Below, piece by piece: positions 1-9,791 of a DNA stretch of 64,000 bases. A program made the translations under genes and the position numbers. Numbering within the stretch: the first letter of the stretch is position 1; each line of letters begins with the position of its first letter. The DNA is from CAVXWV01 sp963695415 (GTDB lineage Bacteria > Chloroflexota > Anaerolineae > Anaerolineales > UBA4823), in contig CAVOGL010000003.1 of assembly GCA_963695415.1 (NCBI GenBank), forward strand, positions 1 through 64,000, written 5' to 3'. Under the pieces are notes generated by a model. That model had not been told where the DNA came from. It saw only the letters and a program-made list of their open reading frames with translations, and made no database searches.

Positions 1-203
1 TCGCGAAGCTGCTCAAGGCGTTCTGTTGCTTGATCGGGTGGCAGGTCATTGACCCTTTGCACGACGAGTGACAGCAACGTGAATTGGATGCTCGGGCCGG
101 GACCGAGGCATTGAAGGTATGGTTCTTTTTCGAGGGCGGTCACCTTCTCGGCCAGTCTATCGGTGAGCTGCCGTTTCCCATCCCGATCGACTATTTTGGA
201 CAG
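1..203 (-). CDS. possible partial ORF downstream of rsgA fragment
   Basis: An open frame on the minus strand follows the rsgA stop codon directly and runs off the left edge of the window. It reads about 67 codons with a charged, helix-rich composition (for example DRLAEKVTALEKE and PPDQATERLEQLR), which looks like real protein rather than noise. There is no ATG; a CTG near 203 is the only plausible start close to the stop codon. I do not recognise a family. It may be a separate small gene or read-through of the broken rsgA region. Confidence 0.2.
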   Translation of the reverse strand, partial: MSKIVDRDGKRQLTDRLAEKVTALEKEPYLQCLGPGPSIQFTLLSLVVQRVNDLPPDQATERLEQLR

Positions 204-206
204 TCC

Positions 207-608
207 CTACTGCTCGTCGCGCCGACGACGTTTGTCGGCGATGACCGACTTGTACATTCGGCCCGTCATGCGATCGCGCTCGCGACGTTCGGCCAGCGAT
301 CTGGAGTTATGTGCCTGTTCCGCAGTGAGTTTCTGGAAACTGACAAAACGCCGTTCATCGAGTTTCGCCCGATTCTAGGGCGGCCCTGAGTGCGCAACCA
401 GCGTCCCCCTCGTGGTTGCAGTTGCTGAATCGGCAGTCTGCTGCAATATGGAGTACATCCTCGAATAAGTCTGTGAGGCCGTCTTCGCAGTCTGGCAGCT
501 GAAGCTCTCGCACTCCAGGGTTGTCGATCAGAACTCCTCCGCCCGGCAATAGGTGAAGTGAACGCGAGGTTGTGGTGTGTCGTCCCTTGCCATCTTGTTC
601 ACGAATAT
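207..608 (-). pseudogene. rsgA: 3' fragment of ribosome small-subunit-dependent GTPase A (RsgA)
   Basis: RsgA is a circularly permuted GTPase that acts late in 30S subunit maturation. Only its C-terminal part is present. Visible are the end of the G domain (DGKGRHTTTSR, then LPGGGVLIDNPGVREL) and the zinc-binding knuckle CRFSNCNHEGDAGC, a C-x4-C-x-H-x5-C pattern. After ALESGE the frame shifts by one base near 360 and continues as LDERRFVSFQKL to a basic tail ending in RRRRDEQ at 207. The N-terminal OB fold and most of the GTPase domain are missing: homology stops at about 600-608, exactly where an AT-rich WD40 gene on the opposite strand begins. This is a truncation by rearrangement or an assembly join. 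Confidence 0.75.
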
Positions 609-1573
609 GGGATACAAAAACGGGTAATGAAATATTACATTTTACATATGATAATCCAACTCACAAAAGTATAAGTGTTAGTCATGATGGCAAATTGTTA
701 GCAGTGGCAAGCCCCGATGGAAATATCTTATTATGGCATATTTCTCCAGATTATATTCATGAGTTAGTGTGTTCGAAATTATTAGTAATCTGTCTTTGAG
801 CGAATGGCAAGAATATTTTCCTGGTATTAAATATAATAAGACCTGCCGAAATCTTCCTATACACCCTCAATTTTTCAATCAACAACACTAGATAAATATT
901 TTGAAAATGCTGAAGAGATGTTCGGAGAATTGATCGCTCCTGACCTTTTTGTAAATCCTAAATGACACGAAAAGAGGAATTACAAATTGCTTTTATAAAC
1001 AATCAGCTAACAGCCATTATCAGCCATTTACAAAATAATAGAATTGATGATGCAAAAACCATTTACCAAATATTTTTTAAGACATTAGGTGAAACCAATT
1101 TAGAAACTGACATATCATCTCACACAAATATCTCAAAGTTGTTAATCAAGGTTTCCGAGGAATTCTTAAACAAGGAGATATTTCCTTGGGTTTCGATGCC
1201 TTAAAGCGAAGGGAAACTTTTACCGCAAAATCATATTCTCTTTCATATAAAGAACTAAAGTCTCTTTGTTGGGCCGGAATTATTGGGGGTGGAAAAACAA
1301 AGATTTCTGACATTATGTGATCAGATGGTGGATAGGCAAACCAATAATACTTGGGCGTATAAAATCAGAGGAATAGCTCGAGCTGTTGATAATGATTATG
1401 ATGGTGCAATAAGAGATTTATGAATTTATTATAATGATTACTTACTTGTAAGTGAAAATGCCACAAATAATGAATTAACTTTATGGAGAGATTGGATTTT
1501 ACAATTACAAAATCAAAAGAGTTTTCCTTTCGACTCCAAGACCATAATGGATCTTTATTATGTTGATCCTTAG
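601..1573 (+). pseudogene. 3' end of a WD40-repeat protein with C-terminal helical (TPR-like) tail, frame-broken
   Basis: The segment opens inside a WD40 blade (RIWDTKTGNE, then SVSHDGKLLAVASPDGNILLW). It continues in other frames through the conserved post-propeller motif NLSLSEWQEYF-KYNKTCRNLPIHP and a helical region (962-1204). It ends with a block resembling the usual RDSRGLARALTGDYAGAIEDF tail of these proteins, here KIRGIARAVDNDYDGAIRDL, then WRDWILQLQNQKSFPFD, with a stop at 1571-1573. Frame breaks lie near 775, 889, 963, 1195, 1320 and 1423. From memory of the family, this tail follows WD40 propellers in large Chloroflexi and cyanobacterial signalling proteins. The 5' part is absent because the block is cut at ~600. 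The next gene has the same architecture, so the two may be paralogues. Confidence 0.65.
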
Positions 1574-1714
1574 ATCACCCCATTAGATGAGAGTGATTTT
1601 GGTTCGTAAAACACATAATAAAAATTTTTGTGACTAAAATTAAAAAACGATTAATCTCCATAGAGTACAACGTTCGCGATTATTAGAGTCCACTGGTGAG
1701 AGATTGAATACTTA

Positions 1715-4700
1715 ATGATCCAGGAATATTTACTTTCCATAATTTATAAAGATCATGATTTCGTTATACAAGCGACAGGACCCGGAAACATAAAGGTTGA
1801 GGCTCTGCCATTTTTGTGGTCACCGACTTGAGGATTTACAAGCCATAACTCGATATGTAGCATACGGAAAGAGTGTTTCACCAGATGCTATCAAACGGAC
1901 TGGTAGAGCTCTTCACGATGCTATTTTCACACCTACCATTGCAACAACGTTTAGTCGTGCACAAGAAAAAGCCAAGAAAAGTGACGGGCTTCGCATCCGA
2001 TTAGAGGTAGAACCCCCTGAACTGGCATGCCTGCCATGGGAAGCAATGTTCGATGGAAATGAGTTCTTGGTCACAAGAAGTAGCTTTCCCCTGGTTCGCA
2101 GCTTTCCAAAAGAGCAACTCCCATCATCGCCCAAAAAGCTCCCAATCAAAGGACCGTTACGCATTCTATTCGTAGGTGCATCGCCTCAGGATCAACCTGC
2201 TCTGAATATTGGTGATTACGCAAATGATCTCCGAAGCCTTCTAGGTGAAGCTATTCAAAAGAAGATGATCATTTTTGATGTATTACTACATGCCACTCCG
2301 GATGATCTTCGGAGAGAGCTGGACAAGAGATACAACATCCTGTACTTCGCAGGACATGGGGATGACAATGGCATCATTTTGGACGATGGACAAGGTAAGA
2401 TCGATCCAGACTGTGGAAAACGACCACCTGGTGAATCCTATCCATTCTCAGTTGGAGAATTAACTCGGGCACTGGAAGGTAAGGATACACGACTGGTATT
2501 CCTGGGGTCTTGCGGAGGAGGAGATAACGACTGCAATCGAGACCAATTTCCGTCAACATTGCAGAAGAACTTGTCAAAAATTCAGGTATCCCTGCGGTTG
2601 TAGGCATGCAATATCCTGTAGGCGATAAACAGGCAAACCAATTAGCTGCACGTTTCTTCGAAGCGATTGCAGCATTCCATCCTGTGGATGTGGCCTTGGC
2701 AGAAGCACGTAAGTCGATAATGGTTGAGGGCCAAGTCAATCGAGATGTGATTGCACCTGTATTGTATCTGCAAGCTGCTGATGGTGCTTTGTTTCAAAAA
2801 GCAAGAAACTGGCCGGTAATCGGTTTAGGGATAGTAGTGCCAATAGCGATTATCGCTTTATTACTTTTATTTCAATCTAACCGTACGAAATCATTTGCCC
2901 AACAAACTGCACAAGCCGAAAATTCATTAAGAATTGAAGCCCAAGTTAACGAAGAAATAGCAAAAAATACTGCTATGCAAAATAAATTAATTGCAGAGGC
3001 TAAAACTTTAGCTGACAGAGCTTTAGAGATTCAAGTCCTCAACTGTCTTTACTATTGAGTATAGAAAGCGTCAAAATGGCACTAACCTCAGAGGGATATT
3101 CCACATTAGAAGAAAAACTAAAATTTGTTCCAATTCTTGAGAATAAATATGAATGTGTGGGACAGGAATCTCGGTTTCGTTCTAAAATCAGGATTTACTC
3201 AACACGAAAGAATTCTTTTTCAAAGAAATCGGAAAAATTGACAATCACCCAAGATGGAACTAAGGTTGTAAAAATAATAAAAACACCATCTGGCACTACA
3301 TCTAGCGCTGATTTTGTAATTCATATTTACTTGTGGGAAATTGATACATGGGAAAATATTATCTCATCAACAATTAAAAACTAATGGAATATTTCTGAAA
3401 GCTGATGACCTATCATCTGATGGTCGTTTCTATGCATATTATGATGGCACCCAAGCAACTATATGGGATATTTTTAATGAAATAATAACAAATAAGGTTG
3501 AGATGGTTGGCGTAACAGATATTATATTTACAGATGATTCGAAATATTTATTATTATCTGCTTATAAGAATATTTACGGAATTTAATTCACTGTCAGGAA
3601 ATATTGAAAATCTAATAACAAGTGGAATCAAAATTAAATCTTTAGATATCAGTGGGAAAGGAAAGTATCTGGTAGTTCAAAATGAATTGGGAGGATTAAG
3701 TAATTTCTCAATATATGATGTTCAGCAACAAATGAGATTTATTTCCAATGTGAATAATTATTATGCAATCAATGATACAGCCCAATATTTACTATCTGGA
3801 TTTACAGAAGGCAGACGCGAAACACAAATAAGCTACCTTGATATATCAGAAAACGAAAGAAAAAGCTTACCATCTAATCTTGCCTATATTGCCAATGTCC
3901 CATCGTCTAATTACATCGCGGTAAAAATAATAGATGATGAACTAACATCTATATTAATTTGGGATTTAGAAAAAAATGAGGTTTTATCGAATTTTTCACC
4001 TCAGCCTCAATGTGATATTTCTTTTTCCGCTATCGCATTTTCATCTGACGGAAACATCGCAGCAGTTTCCTGTTTGGCTGGTAAAGTATTTTTATGGGAT
4101 ATTAAGATCTGGAAATTTATTGAAATTCATAGAGACAAATCACTACTTAGATACTATTGAATTTAGTCCGGATAATAAATTATTGTTCGCGACTAAACTT
4201 GATATTGGTCCAGTCGGGCTTGATTTGCCTTTCACATCTGAATCTTCTTTATGGTCTGTTGAAACAGGTGAACTCGAAAATAAAATTGTTAGTGGAGAGT
4301 ACCAAATGGGAGCTCCTGGTGATCCTGGTGTGGATAACCAACCATATTCGTTTGTTTTTACAAAAGATTCTAGAAAATTATTAACCATAGACCGAAATAA
4401 TATGTTTCGAGTTTGGGATATATCTAAGAACTGGTCCCTACTCTTATTGGTTCGCATACTCACGTTGATATATTTGCAATTCCAGGAACAATTTCGGATG
4501 GATTCAACATAACAAGTTCGGTATTTAGTCCAATTGATAACATTGTCGCAATCGGGGGTGGAGAAGGAAACGTTGATATTTGGAATATGAACACCAAAAC
4601 AATCTCCAGACTAGATTACGAGCACAACAAATATGAGCGATCAGACGAAATCCATTTTAGTTACGATGGTGAATGGATTGCGTTTGCCGGAGTTTTCTGC

Positions 4701-5582
4701 CAACAAGAATGTCTGAATGATGTCAGAATATTTAATTTAAGACAAGAGAAACTCAATAGGATTGATCATCATCCTTATGTTTCAGGAACCTCCTCAGTTT
4801 ATTTTCAATCCTAACAACAAACAACTAATAATTGATTGGCACGATGATTGGCTCAATATTGATGAAATTAGTGTTTGGTTATTAGATCCCTTAGAAAAAA
4901 AATCCAGCATTAGATTTAGCAGTAAAGTCACAGCCACAGCTTTCAATAGTAAAGGAGATATTTTTGCTATTGCCAATGTAGAAGGAAAAATCATTTTGTA
5001 CGAAACAGGCAAATGGGAACAGATATTGGAAATGAACGCTGATGCCCCAATTAATTACATTGCATTACGACTTAGTCTGCCCTCATTTCTTATTTGGGGT
5101 GATACAAATGGAAAGGTAATTTTTTGGGATTTGTTATCAGGAAAAATTGCAACAGAACAAATTCTTGATGGATCTGTTAACCTGATTGCTTTTGATAAAA
5201 CAGAAAAATATGTAGCTGCATTCACAGACTCACAAATGTTATTTTGGGATGGAATTATTCCCCTGAACCAAGTTTCATTATAGCAACTCCATTGGGATAT
5301 GGTGACTTTGTATATAGCCCTGATGGATCATTGGCAATTACAGGAGAATATTTAGTATTTGACACATTTAATCAAACAGAACTCATGAGAATTCCCATCG
5401 TATATAGAATCTCTAAGTACCGATGGGCGTTACTTAGTTGGTGGTAGAAAAAGGTAGAAATTAATTTATGGCATCCAAAAGACCTGATTGCGGAGGCATG
5501 TAAAAGAGTATATCGTAACTTGAGCTTCCAGGAGTGGAGAAATTATTTAGGTGATAAACCATATAATGAAACCTGTCCTTGA
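1715..5582 (+). pseudogene. CHAT-domain protease fused to TM helix, coiled coil and WD40 propeller; multiple frame breaks
   Basis: The reconstructed protein is about 1280 residues. A short N-terminal segment (from ATG 1715) leads into a CHAT (caspase-like) domain: LEVEPPELACLPWEAMF, the catalytic His region ILYFAGHG (~2345) and the catalytic Cys region VFLGSCGGG (~2505), ending GMQYPVGDKQANQLAARFF. A single TM helix (PVIGLGIVVPIAIIALLLLF, ~2812-2871) and an AQQTAQAENSL coiled coil follow. WD40 blades fill 3100-5450, and the terminal motif NLSFQEWRNYLGDKPYNETCP ends at the TGA at 5580. Frame breaks are near 1830, 2590, 3055, 3365, 3580, 4140, 4450, 4790, 5270 and 5440. Known role of the class: CHAT/caspase-like peptidases with WD40 sensors in conflict or programmed-death systems; a specific role here is inference. 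Base composition is much more AT-rich than flanking genes. Confidence 0.75.
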
Positions 5583-5707
5583 AAATTGGATTGGAATTTT
5601 GAAATTAATCTCTTTTAGCCCGCAGAATATTTCTCGATAAAAAAGTATGGCAAATATTAATAATTTATCAATTAGTATAAAGGGGGAAAAGGATAAATAC
5701 TTTTTCG

Positions 5708-5831
5708 TGTTAATTAATCAAGAAAAACCACCCACTTTAATATTAGAAAACCGACCACATTGGTTCCAAACAGATTAATTTTAACATTGAAAAATCGCCC
5801 ATTTTAATAACGAAAAATCAACCACCATGTC
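5708..5831 (+). repeat. IS21 left terminal repeats
   Basis: The terminal TGTTAATTAATC is followed by internal copies of a GAAAAA-C/T-CAACCA-like motif at about 5724, 5788 and 5810, and by TAATATTAGAAAACCGACCAC at about 5738. These match, inverted, the sequence at 8153-8216. In IS21 such multiple end repeats are transposase-binding sites. Confidence 0.6.
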
Positions 5832-5842
5832 ATCACAGGTGG

Positions 5843-6595
5843 TCATTCCAATACCTCCTGCTGCATCCGTTGGCGAAAGCGGAACGACTCACCCAACAAT
5901 TCGAGGATGTGGGCATGATGGGTCAGGCGATCCAAAAGCGCAGCAGTCAAGCGTTCGTCACCAAAGACTTGCGCCCAATCTGCAAATTTCAGGTTGGTGG
6001 TAAGGATGAACGATAGGCGTTCATAGAGCTCGGAGCAGAAGGTGAACAGGGCTTGTGCACCGTTGGCGGAAAATGGGATGAAGCCCAACTCATCCAACAC
6101 GACCAGATCCAGTTTGAGAGCTTGAGAGATGAAGCGGTGCAGGCGATGTTCATCTTGAGCCTGCAAGAGCTCGTTGACCAGGCTGGCAGCGGTCCAGAAG
6201 CGCACCTTGCGTTTTTGGCGACAGGCTGCCAGGGCAATGCCGATCGCCAAATGGGTCTTGCCCAAGCCCGGATTGCCGACGAAAATGATCGACTGATGTT
6301 TATGCAGATACTCACCCCGGGTCAGGTCCAGGATTTCAGCTTTGTTGAGTGAGGGTACCTGGGAGAAGTCGAAATCAGCCAGTTCCTTGAGTACCGGGAA
6401 ACGTGCGGCTTTGACCCGTCGTTGGATCATGTTGTGCTCGCGTTGGTGGACTTCCAATTCAGCCAGGGCCAGCAGATAACGAGTGTGATCCAGGTTTTGT
6501 CCTGCTGCATCGGTGGCGAACTGCTGGTAGTTCTTGAGAAAGGTGGGCAGGCGCAATTGGCGCAGATAGCTGTCGAGTAATCCATACGGTTCCAT
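5843..6595 (-). CDS. istB: IS21 helper ATPase IstB
   Basis: IstB is an AAA+ ATPase that remodels target DNA and stimulates the IstA transposase. The 250-residue protein has the expected length. It shows Walker A GNPGLGKTHL around residue 107, Walker B LVVLDELGF and the sensor region ILTTNLKFADW. Its ATG lies 3 nt after the istA stop codon, so the two are translationally coupled. The reading frame is intact, and together with intact IstA this suggests the element could still be mobile. Confidence 0.93.
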   Translation of the reverse strand: MEPYGLLDSYLRQLRLPTFLKNYQQFATDAAGQNLDHTRYLLALAELEVHQREHNMIQRRVKAARFPVLKELADFDFSQVPSLNKAEILDLTRGEYLHKHQSIIFVGNPGLGKTHLAIGIALAACRQKRKVRFWTAASLVNELLQAQDEHRLHRFISQALKLDLVVLDELGFIPFSANGAQALFTFCSELYERLSFILTTNLKFADWAQVFGDERLTAALLDRLTHHAHILELLGESFRFRQRMQQEVLE

Positions 6596-6598
6596 GCC

Positions 6599-8113
6599 TC
6601 ACCTCACACCCAGAAGCTGGTCATACTGACCCAACTGTACCGGTTGGTTGCCCACCCCCACCAGTTCCGGATGCAAACTCAGGTCTAGAGGTCTGGGTTG
6701 CGTTTTAGGTTCCCGCAACTGCCTCAAGCAGAGTTGGACACCGTCCAGGTGCGCTGCACCTAAAGCCAGCGCCATCTCAACGGCCTGCTCAATCTGTTTT
6801 TGAGGATACTCCTGATGCAGTTTGAGGATTTCCAGGAATTCGCGTACCCCGCGCCCCTCCGGTTTGCTCTCCCGCAGGCAGGTCAGCAGCTGTTCGTAGC
6901 TCTTGGGCCACTGCTTGCGCCAGCGGCGTAACGGTTTTGCGTGCTCGAAAGCACCGGGACGCTGCTGCAGCAATGGCAGGTAGTGCCAGGCATCCAGCAC
7001 ATCCTGTTCTTTCTGGAAACAACGCACGTGGCAGGCGATGACCTCATCGAGATAGAGCAGCTCGATCTTGAACGGGAAGGCTCGCAGTACCAACTGCCGG
7101 TCGCGATATTCGTAGGGTACCGAGTATCGATTGGTGTCAAAATCGACTTGCAAATAGCCATTGGCTTTGACCACTCGGGTGGAGCAGGCAGGATAGTCTC
7201 GGGAAGGCAGGGGCAGCAGATCGATCTTCTCCGCTTCCCACAACTGTGCAACCAATTCCTTCTGGCCTCGTGTGCGGCGTTGGGCATCCTGGAGACAGGC
7301 CTGGTGCAGGCTGGCGTTCAATTCTGCAAAGCTGGACACTTCCGGGATAGGTGAGAAGAAGTTGCGCTGGGCGTAACCAATGTCATTTTCTACACCCCCT
7401 TTCTCGTGTGCCTGGGCAGGCGTGCAGTATCGGCTCTCGAACAGGTAGTAACTGCGAAATTCTTTGAAAGCCTGCTGCTCCTGGCGTTTCTTGCCTTCCA
7501 GAACCCGGTACACTGCGGTCTTCAAATTGTCATACGTGACCCGCCGGGGAACGCCACCGAAAAAGTGGAACCCTTGGATATGTCCTTCAAACCAGGCTTC
7601 CTGTTTCTGGAAGGGAAAAGCCATTACAAACCGTGCTTTGGAATGGTTCAGCCGCATGCTGAAAAACTGTACCTTGATCGTTTCGCCTGCCATACGCACC
7701 GTGGCTTCTCCCCAATCCACCTGGGCATCCTGACCCGCATCGAATTCCAACGGAAGATACGCTTCTTTCCGTTTGCGTTCCTTGCGCACCTCGCAGACAT
7801 AGTTGTGTACCCCGCCTTCACAGCCCTGGTATCCTTCTTCCCGCAGGATCTTGAAGATCGTTCGAGCTGTATAGCGCTGCTTGCGAGGCAATTCCTCACT
7901 TTCTTCCAGCAACTCGATGATCCGCCCCTTGTATGCTCCCAGTACCGGGGCTCCACGAGGTTGGTTTAATTGGTAACGCTTCGGCACCGGTTCCACGATC
8001 GCCTTGCGGATCGTTTGCCGATCCACCTGCAGCTTCCGGTGAATTGCCCGGATGCTCAGCCCTTCTACAAAATATGCCCTTCGTATTTGTTCGTATTCTT
8101 CCACCGTTTTCAT
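6599..8113 (-). CDS. istA: IS21 transposase IstA
   Basis: This is a DDE transposase of 504 residues. An N-terminal helix-turn-helix (GLSIRAIHRKLQVDRQTIRKA) precedes the catalytic core: Asp in QVDWGEA (~131), Asp in VTYDNLKTA (~195) and Glu in KGGVENDIGYA (~239). A C-terminal beta-barrel region (DTNRYSVPYEYRDR) follows. A good ribosome site (GGAGGACAGGAG) precedes the ATG at 8113. The frame is intact, in contrast to the decayed neighbour on its left. Confidence 0.93.
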   Translation of the reverse strand: MKTVEEYEQIRRAYFVEGLSIRAIHRKLQVDRQTIRKAIVEPVPKRYQLNQPRGAPVLGAYKGRIIELLEESEELPRKQRYTARTIFKILREEGYQGCEGGVHNYVCEVRKERKRKEAYLPLEFDAGQDAQVDWGEATVRMAGETIKVQFFSMRLNHSKARFVMAFPFQKQEAWFEGHIQGFHFFGGVPRRVTYDNLKTAVYRVLEGKKRQEQQAFKEFRSYYLFESRYCTPAQAHEKGGVENDIGYAQRNFFSPIPEVSSFAELNASLHQACLQDAQRRTRGQKELVAQLWEAEKIDLLPLPSRDYPACSTRVVKANGYLQVDFDTNRYSVPYEYRDRQLVLRAFPFKIELLYLDEVIACHVRCFQKEQDVLDAWHYLPLLQQRPGAFEHAKPLRRWRKQWPKSYEQLLTCLRESKPEGRGVREFLEILKLHQEYPQKQIEQAVEMALALGAAHLDGVQLCLRQLREPKTQPRPLDLSLHPELVGVGNQPVQLGQYDQLLGVR

Positions 8114-8152
8114 CTCCTGTCCTCCAGTACCGCTATGGTACCGGAGTTATTC

Positions 8153-8216
8153 GTCGGTGGTCGACTTTTCAATATTATTTTTTTTGCAAGATGGTTGGTT
8201 TTTCGATTTTAAAACA
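8153..8216 (-). repeat. IS21 right terminal repeats
   Basis: Read on the minus strand from 8216, the end is TGTTTTAAAATC, then GAAAAACCAACCA, and further in TAATATTGAAAAGTCGACCACC. These are inverted copies of the left-end motifs. The outermost base pairs match the left end (TGTT) and IS21 end consensus as I know it. Confidence 0.6.
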
Positions 8217-8218
8217 CG

Positions 8219-8271
8219 ATCCCGGGGATTTCTTGCTGCGGGTGCGTGATTTGCTGGCGCGTTTGGGTTGA
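8219..8271 (+). pseudogene. 3' tail of an interrupted gene next to the IS21 right end
   Basis: Directly outside the IS, an open frame reads PGDFLLRVRDLLARLG and then stops at 8269-8271. Codon use and amphipathic character look like the C-terminus of a real GC-rich gene whose upstream part is missing. No family can be assigned from about 17 residues. Either the insertion or an adjacent deletion removed the rest. Confidence 0.35.
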
Positions 8272-8301
8272 AAGGACTAAAGATTTTTTGGAAATTTAAC
8301 C

Positions 8302-8604
8302 ATGACCACACAAATGGTTCGTAAACAAATTCGCATAACGAAGCGGCAGGACGACCTGGTCAGGCAGCTTGCTCGAGTAAAAGGCATCAGCCAGTCTGAG
8401 TTTATCCGCCAGGCGATCGAACGCGCATTAACCGGCACGCCTGCACAACCTCTGGCAAGAGATCCTTCAGCCATGGCAGATTTCAAGGCTTTGCTGGAAT
8501 CGCGCCGGTCTGGCGCACAGAACAGGGAACCTTACCAGTGGAACCGGGAAGAAATTTACGCGGAGCGTGAAAATCGCTGGTCGAAAAAACCGGAAAGCGA
8601 TTGA
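8302..8604 (+). CDS. ribbon-helix-helix antitoxin-like protein
   Basis: The 100-residue protein begins with a basic strand and helix pair (RKQIRITKRQDDLVRQLARVKGISQSEFIRQAIERAL), the CopG/Arc ribbon-helix-helix DNA-binding fold. It ends in a polar tail with YQWNREEIYAER. In related operons this tail binds a downstream PIN-domain toxin. Here no PIN gene follows; downstream ~490 bp are non-coding. It is therefore either an orphan antitoxin or a stand-alone regulator. No strong Shine-Dalgarno is seen. Confidence 0.6.
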   Translation: MTTQMVRKQIRITKRQDDLVRQLARVKGISQSEFIRQAIERALTGTPAQPLARDPSAMADFKALLESRRSGAQNREPYQWNREEIYAERENRWSKKPESD

Positions 8605-9100
8605 TCCGTTTTCCATAGCCGTGAGGTGTGTCGAGTTGTTGGGTGTCCGTTCGCTAGCAGGAATGGACCTGCCTCACTCTGGCAATTCTGCCACTCTGCA
8701 TCTCATTTATTAAGTCAGACTACCCCCTGAAACACCTGCACAGTCAGCGCAGACTGCCAGACTCTCTCTCCAGTTTTCTCTTTCTATAAACCTGGCGCCA
8801 CCTCCAGGCTCATTACCTGCACCGAGAGAACGGCCTGGTTCAACTTTGCTTTGAGATCATCATTCTATCTATACACCTACCACAGTTTGATGATCTGCAA
8901 AGGCAGCAGTGCCGCACGGCTATGTTTCTCCAGTATGGATCAATAGAGATACGGGCTGGGGGATTTTCTAATCTTATTTTCTCCTTTTGAGGTGGTTTTC
9001 CATACGCTTTCCATACGCTTCGTCTGTATGATGGAGTGTAGATGGTCCAGGCAGGCACGCAGGTCTGCCTGAAAAGTAATTCACGAAAGGAGAAATGGAA
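8605..9100. other. non-coding region with upstream elements of the secreted-protein gene
   Basis: I see no convincing gene in this stretch. It holds two perfect tandem copies of an 11-bp unit (TTTCCATACGC, 8997-9018) overlapping a CATAC/GTATG inverted repeat, and an inverted repeat CAGGCAG/CTGCCTG (9048-9071) just before the ribosome site of the next gene. A string CAGACTGCCAGACTCTC at ~8751 recurs at ~9778, downstream of that gene. These may be operator or transcript-end signals for the gene at 9101. Confidence 0.35.
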
Positions 9101-9633
9101 ATGAAGAAAGGTTTGTTATTTGGTGCGGTTTTGCTGGTGCTGGTCCTGGCAGCCGTGCTGGCGCTGCCCGTCCAGGCGGACGCACCGGTACGTTCTACCG
9201 ACAGCTGGGAATATCACGAAGAGTTAATCGGCGTATGTGATTTTCCCATTTATTATGACAGCGATTGCGAGGTCAAGTACATCAGCTGGCTTGACGAGGA
9301 TGGCAACCTTGCCAGGAATTTTCAGACCTGGGGCCAGTGCAAGGATACTTTTTCCAACCCGGTAACCGGGCGAGTGTTGAATTCCCGGGTAACGGCGATC
9401 AGCTGCACATCGAGGTGCTGGCGCCGGACGTGTGGCTGGTCAAGGACTCGGGACCGGTTGGTTTCCTGGTGATCCCCGGATATGGACCCGCCTGGGGTGA
9501 TACGGGTATGACCGAATACACCGTTGATCCGGCAACCTGGGACCCGATCGAATTGTTCAAGACCTCAGCCCATAACTTCTATTTTGAAGAGGAGGACCTG
9601 CTGGCGGTTTGCAGTTACCTGGGGGGAGAATAA
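9101..9633 (+). CDS. hypothetical secreted protein (one frame break)
   Basis: The protein starts MKKGLLFGAVLLVLVLAAV and has a signal peptide probably cleaved after VQA, so it is exported. I prefer the ATG at 9101 over 9095 because AAAGGAG (9086-9092) is then 8 nt upstream. The mature part is acidic with several cysteines (GVCDFP, SDCEVKY, WGQCKDTF). Near 9370 the frame shifts and continues as ASVEFPGNGDQLHIEVLAPDVW to DLLAVCSYLGGE. I do not recognise the family; the pattern suggests a small beta-rich extracellular domain. Confidence 0.6.
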
Positions 9634-9654
9634 GGGACACTTCGATATAATGTC

Positions 9655-9682
9655 GGACCGGGGCTGGCAGCAGTCCCGGTCC
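9655..9682 (+). terminator. possible hairpin terminator after the secreted-protein gene
   Basis: A perfect 8-bp inverted repeat, GGACCGGG (9655-9662) and CCCGGTCC (9675-9682), lies 22 nt after the stop codon. No clear T-tract follows, so intrinsic termination is uncertain. Confidence 0.35.
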
Positions 9683-9791
9683 AGGGGGAAAGTAACCCGC
9701 TGCCAGTTGGTCGAATTGTTCAACCAGGTTGGTGTTGATATTTTAACCAGACCGGTGCCAGGTGGGCGTGTCTACCCAGACTGCCAGACTC

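Larger units (their letters stand above)
5708..8216. mobile_element. IS21-family insertion sequence (istAB)
   Basis: This is a complete element of about 2.5 kb. It carries the two-gene istA/istB module, with related inverted ends. The left end begins TGTTAATTAATC at 5708. The right end, read inward on the minus strand from 8216, begins TGTTTTAAAATC. Both ends then carry GAAAAACCA-CCA and a second copy of a TAATATT-GAAAA-CGACCAC motif, the multiple terminal repeats typical of IS21. No matching target duplication is visible in the flanking bases. The left flank is the AT-rich WD40 block and the right flank is GC-rich core sequence. Confidence 0.85.
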
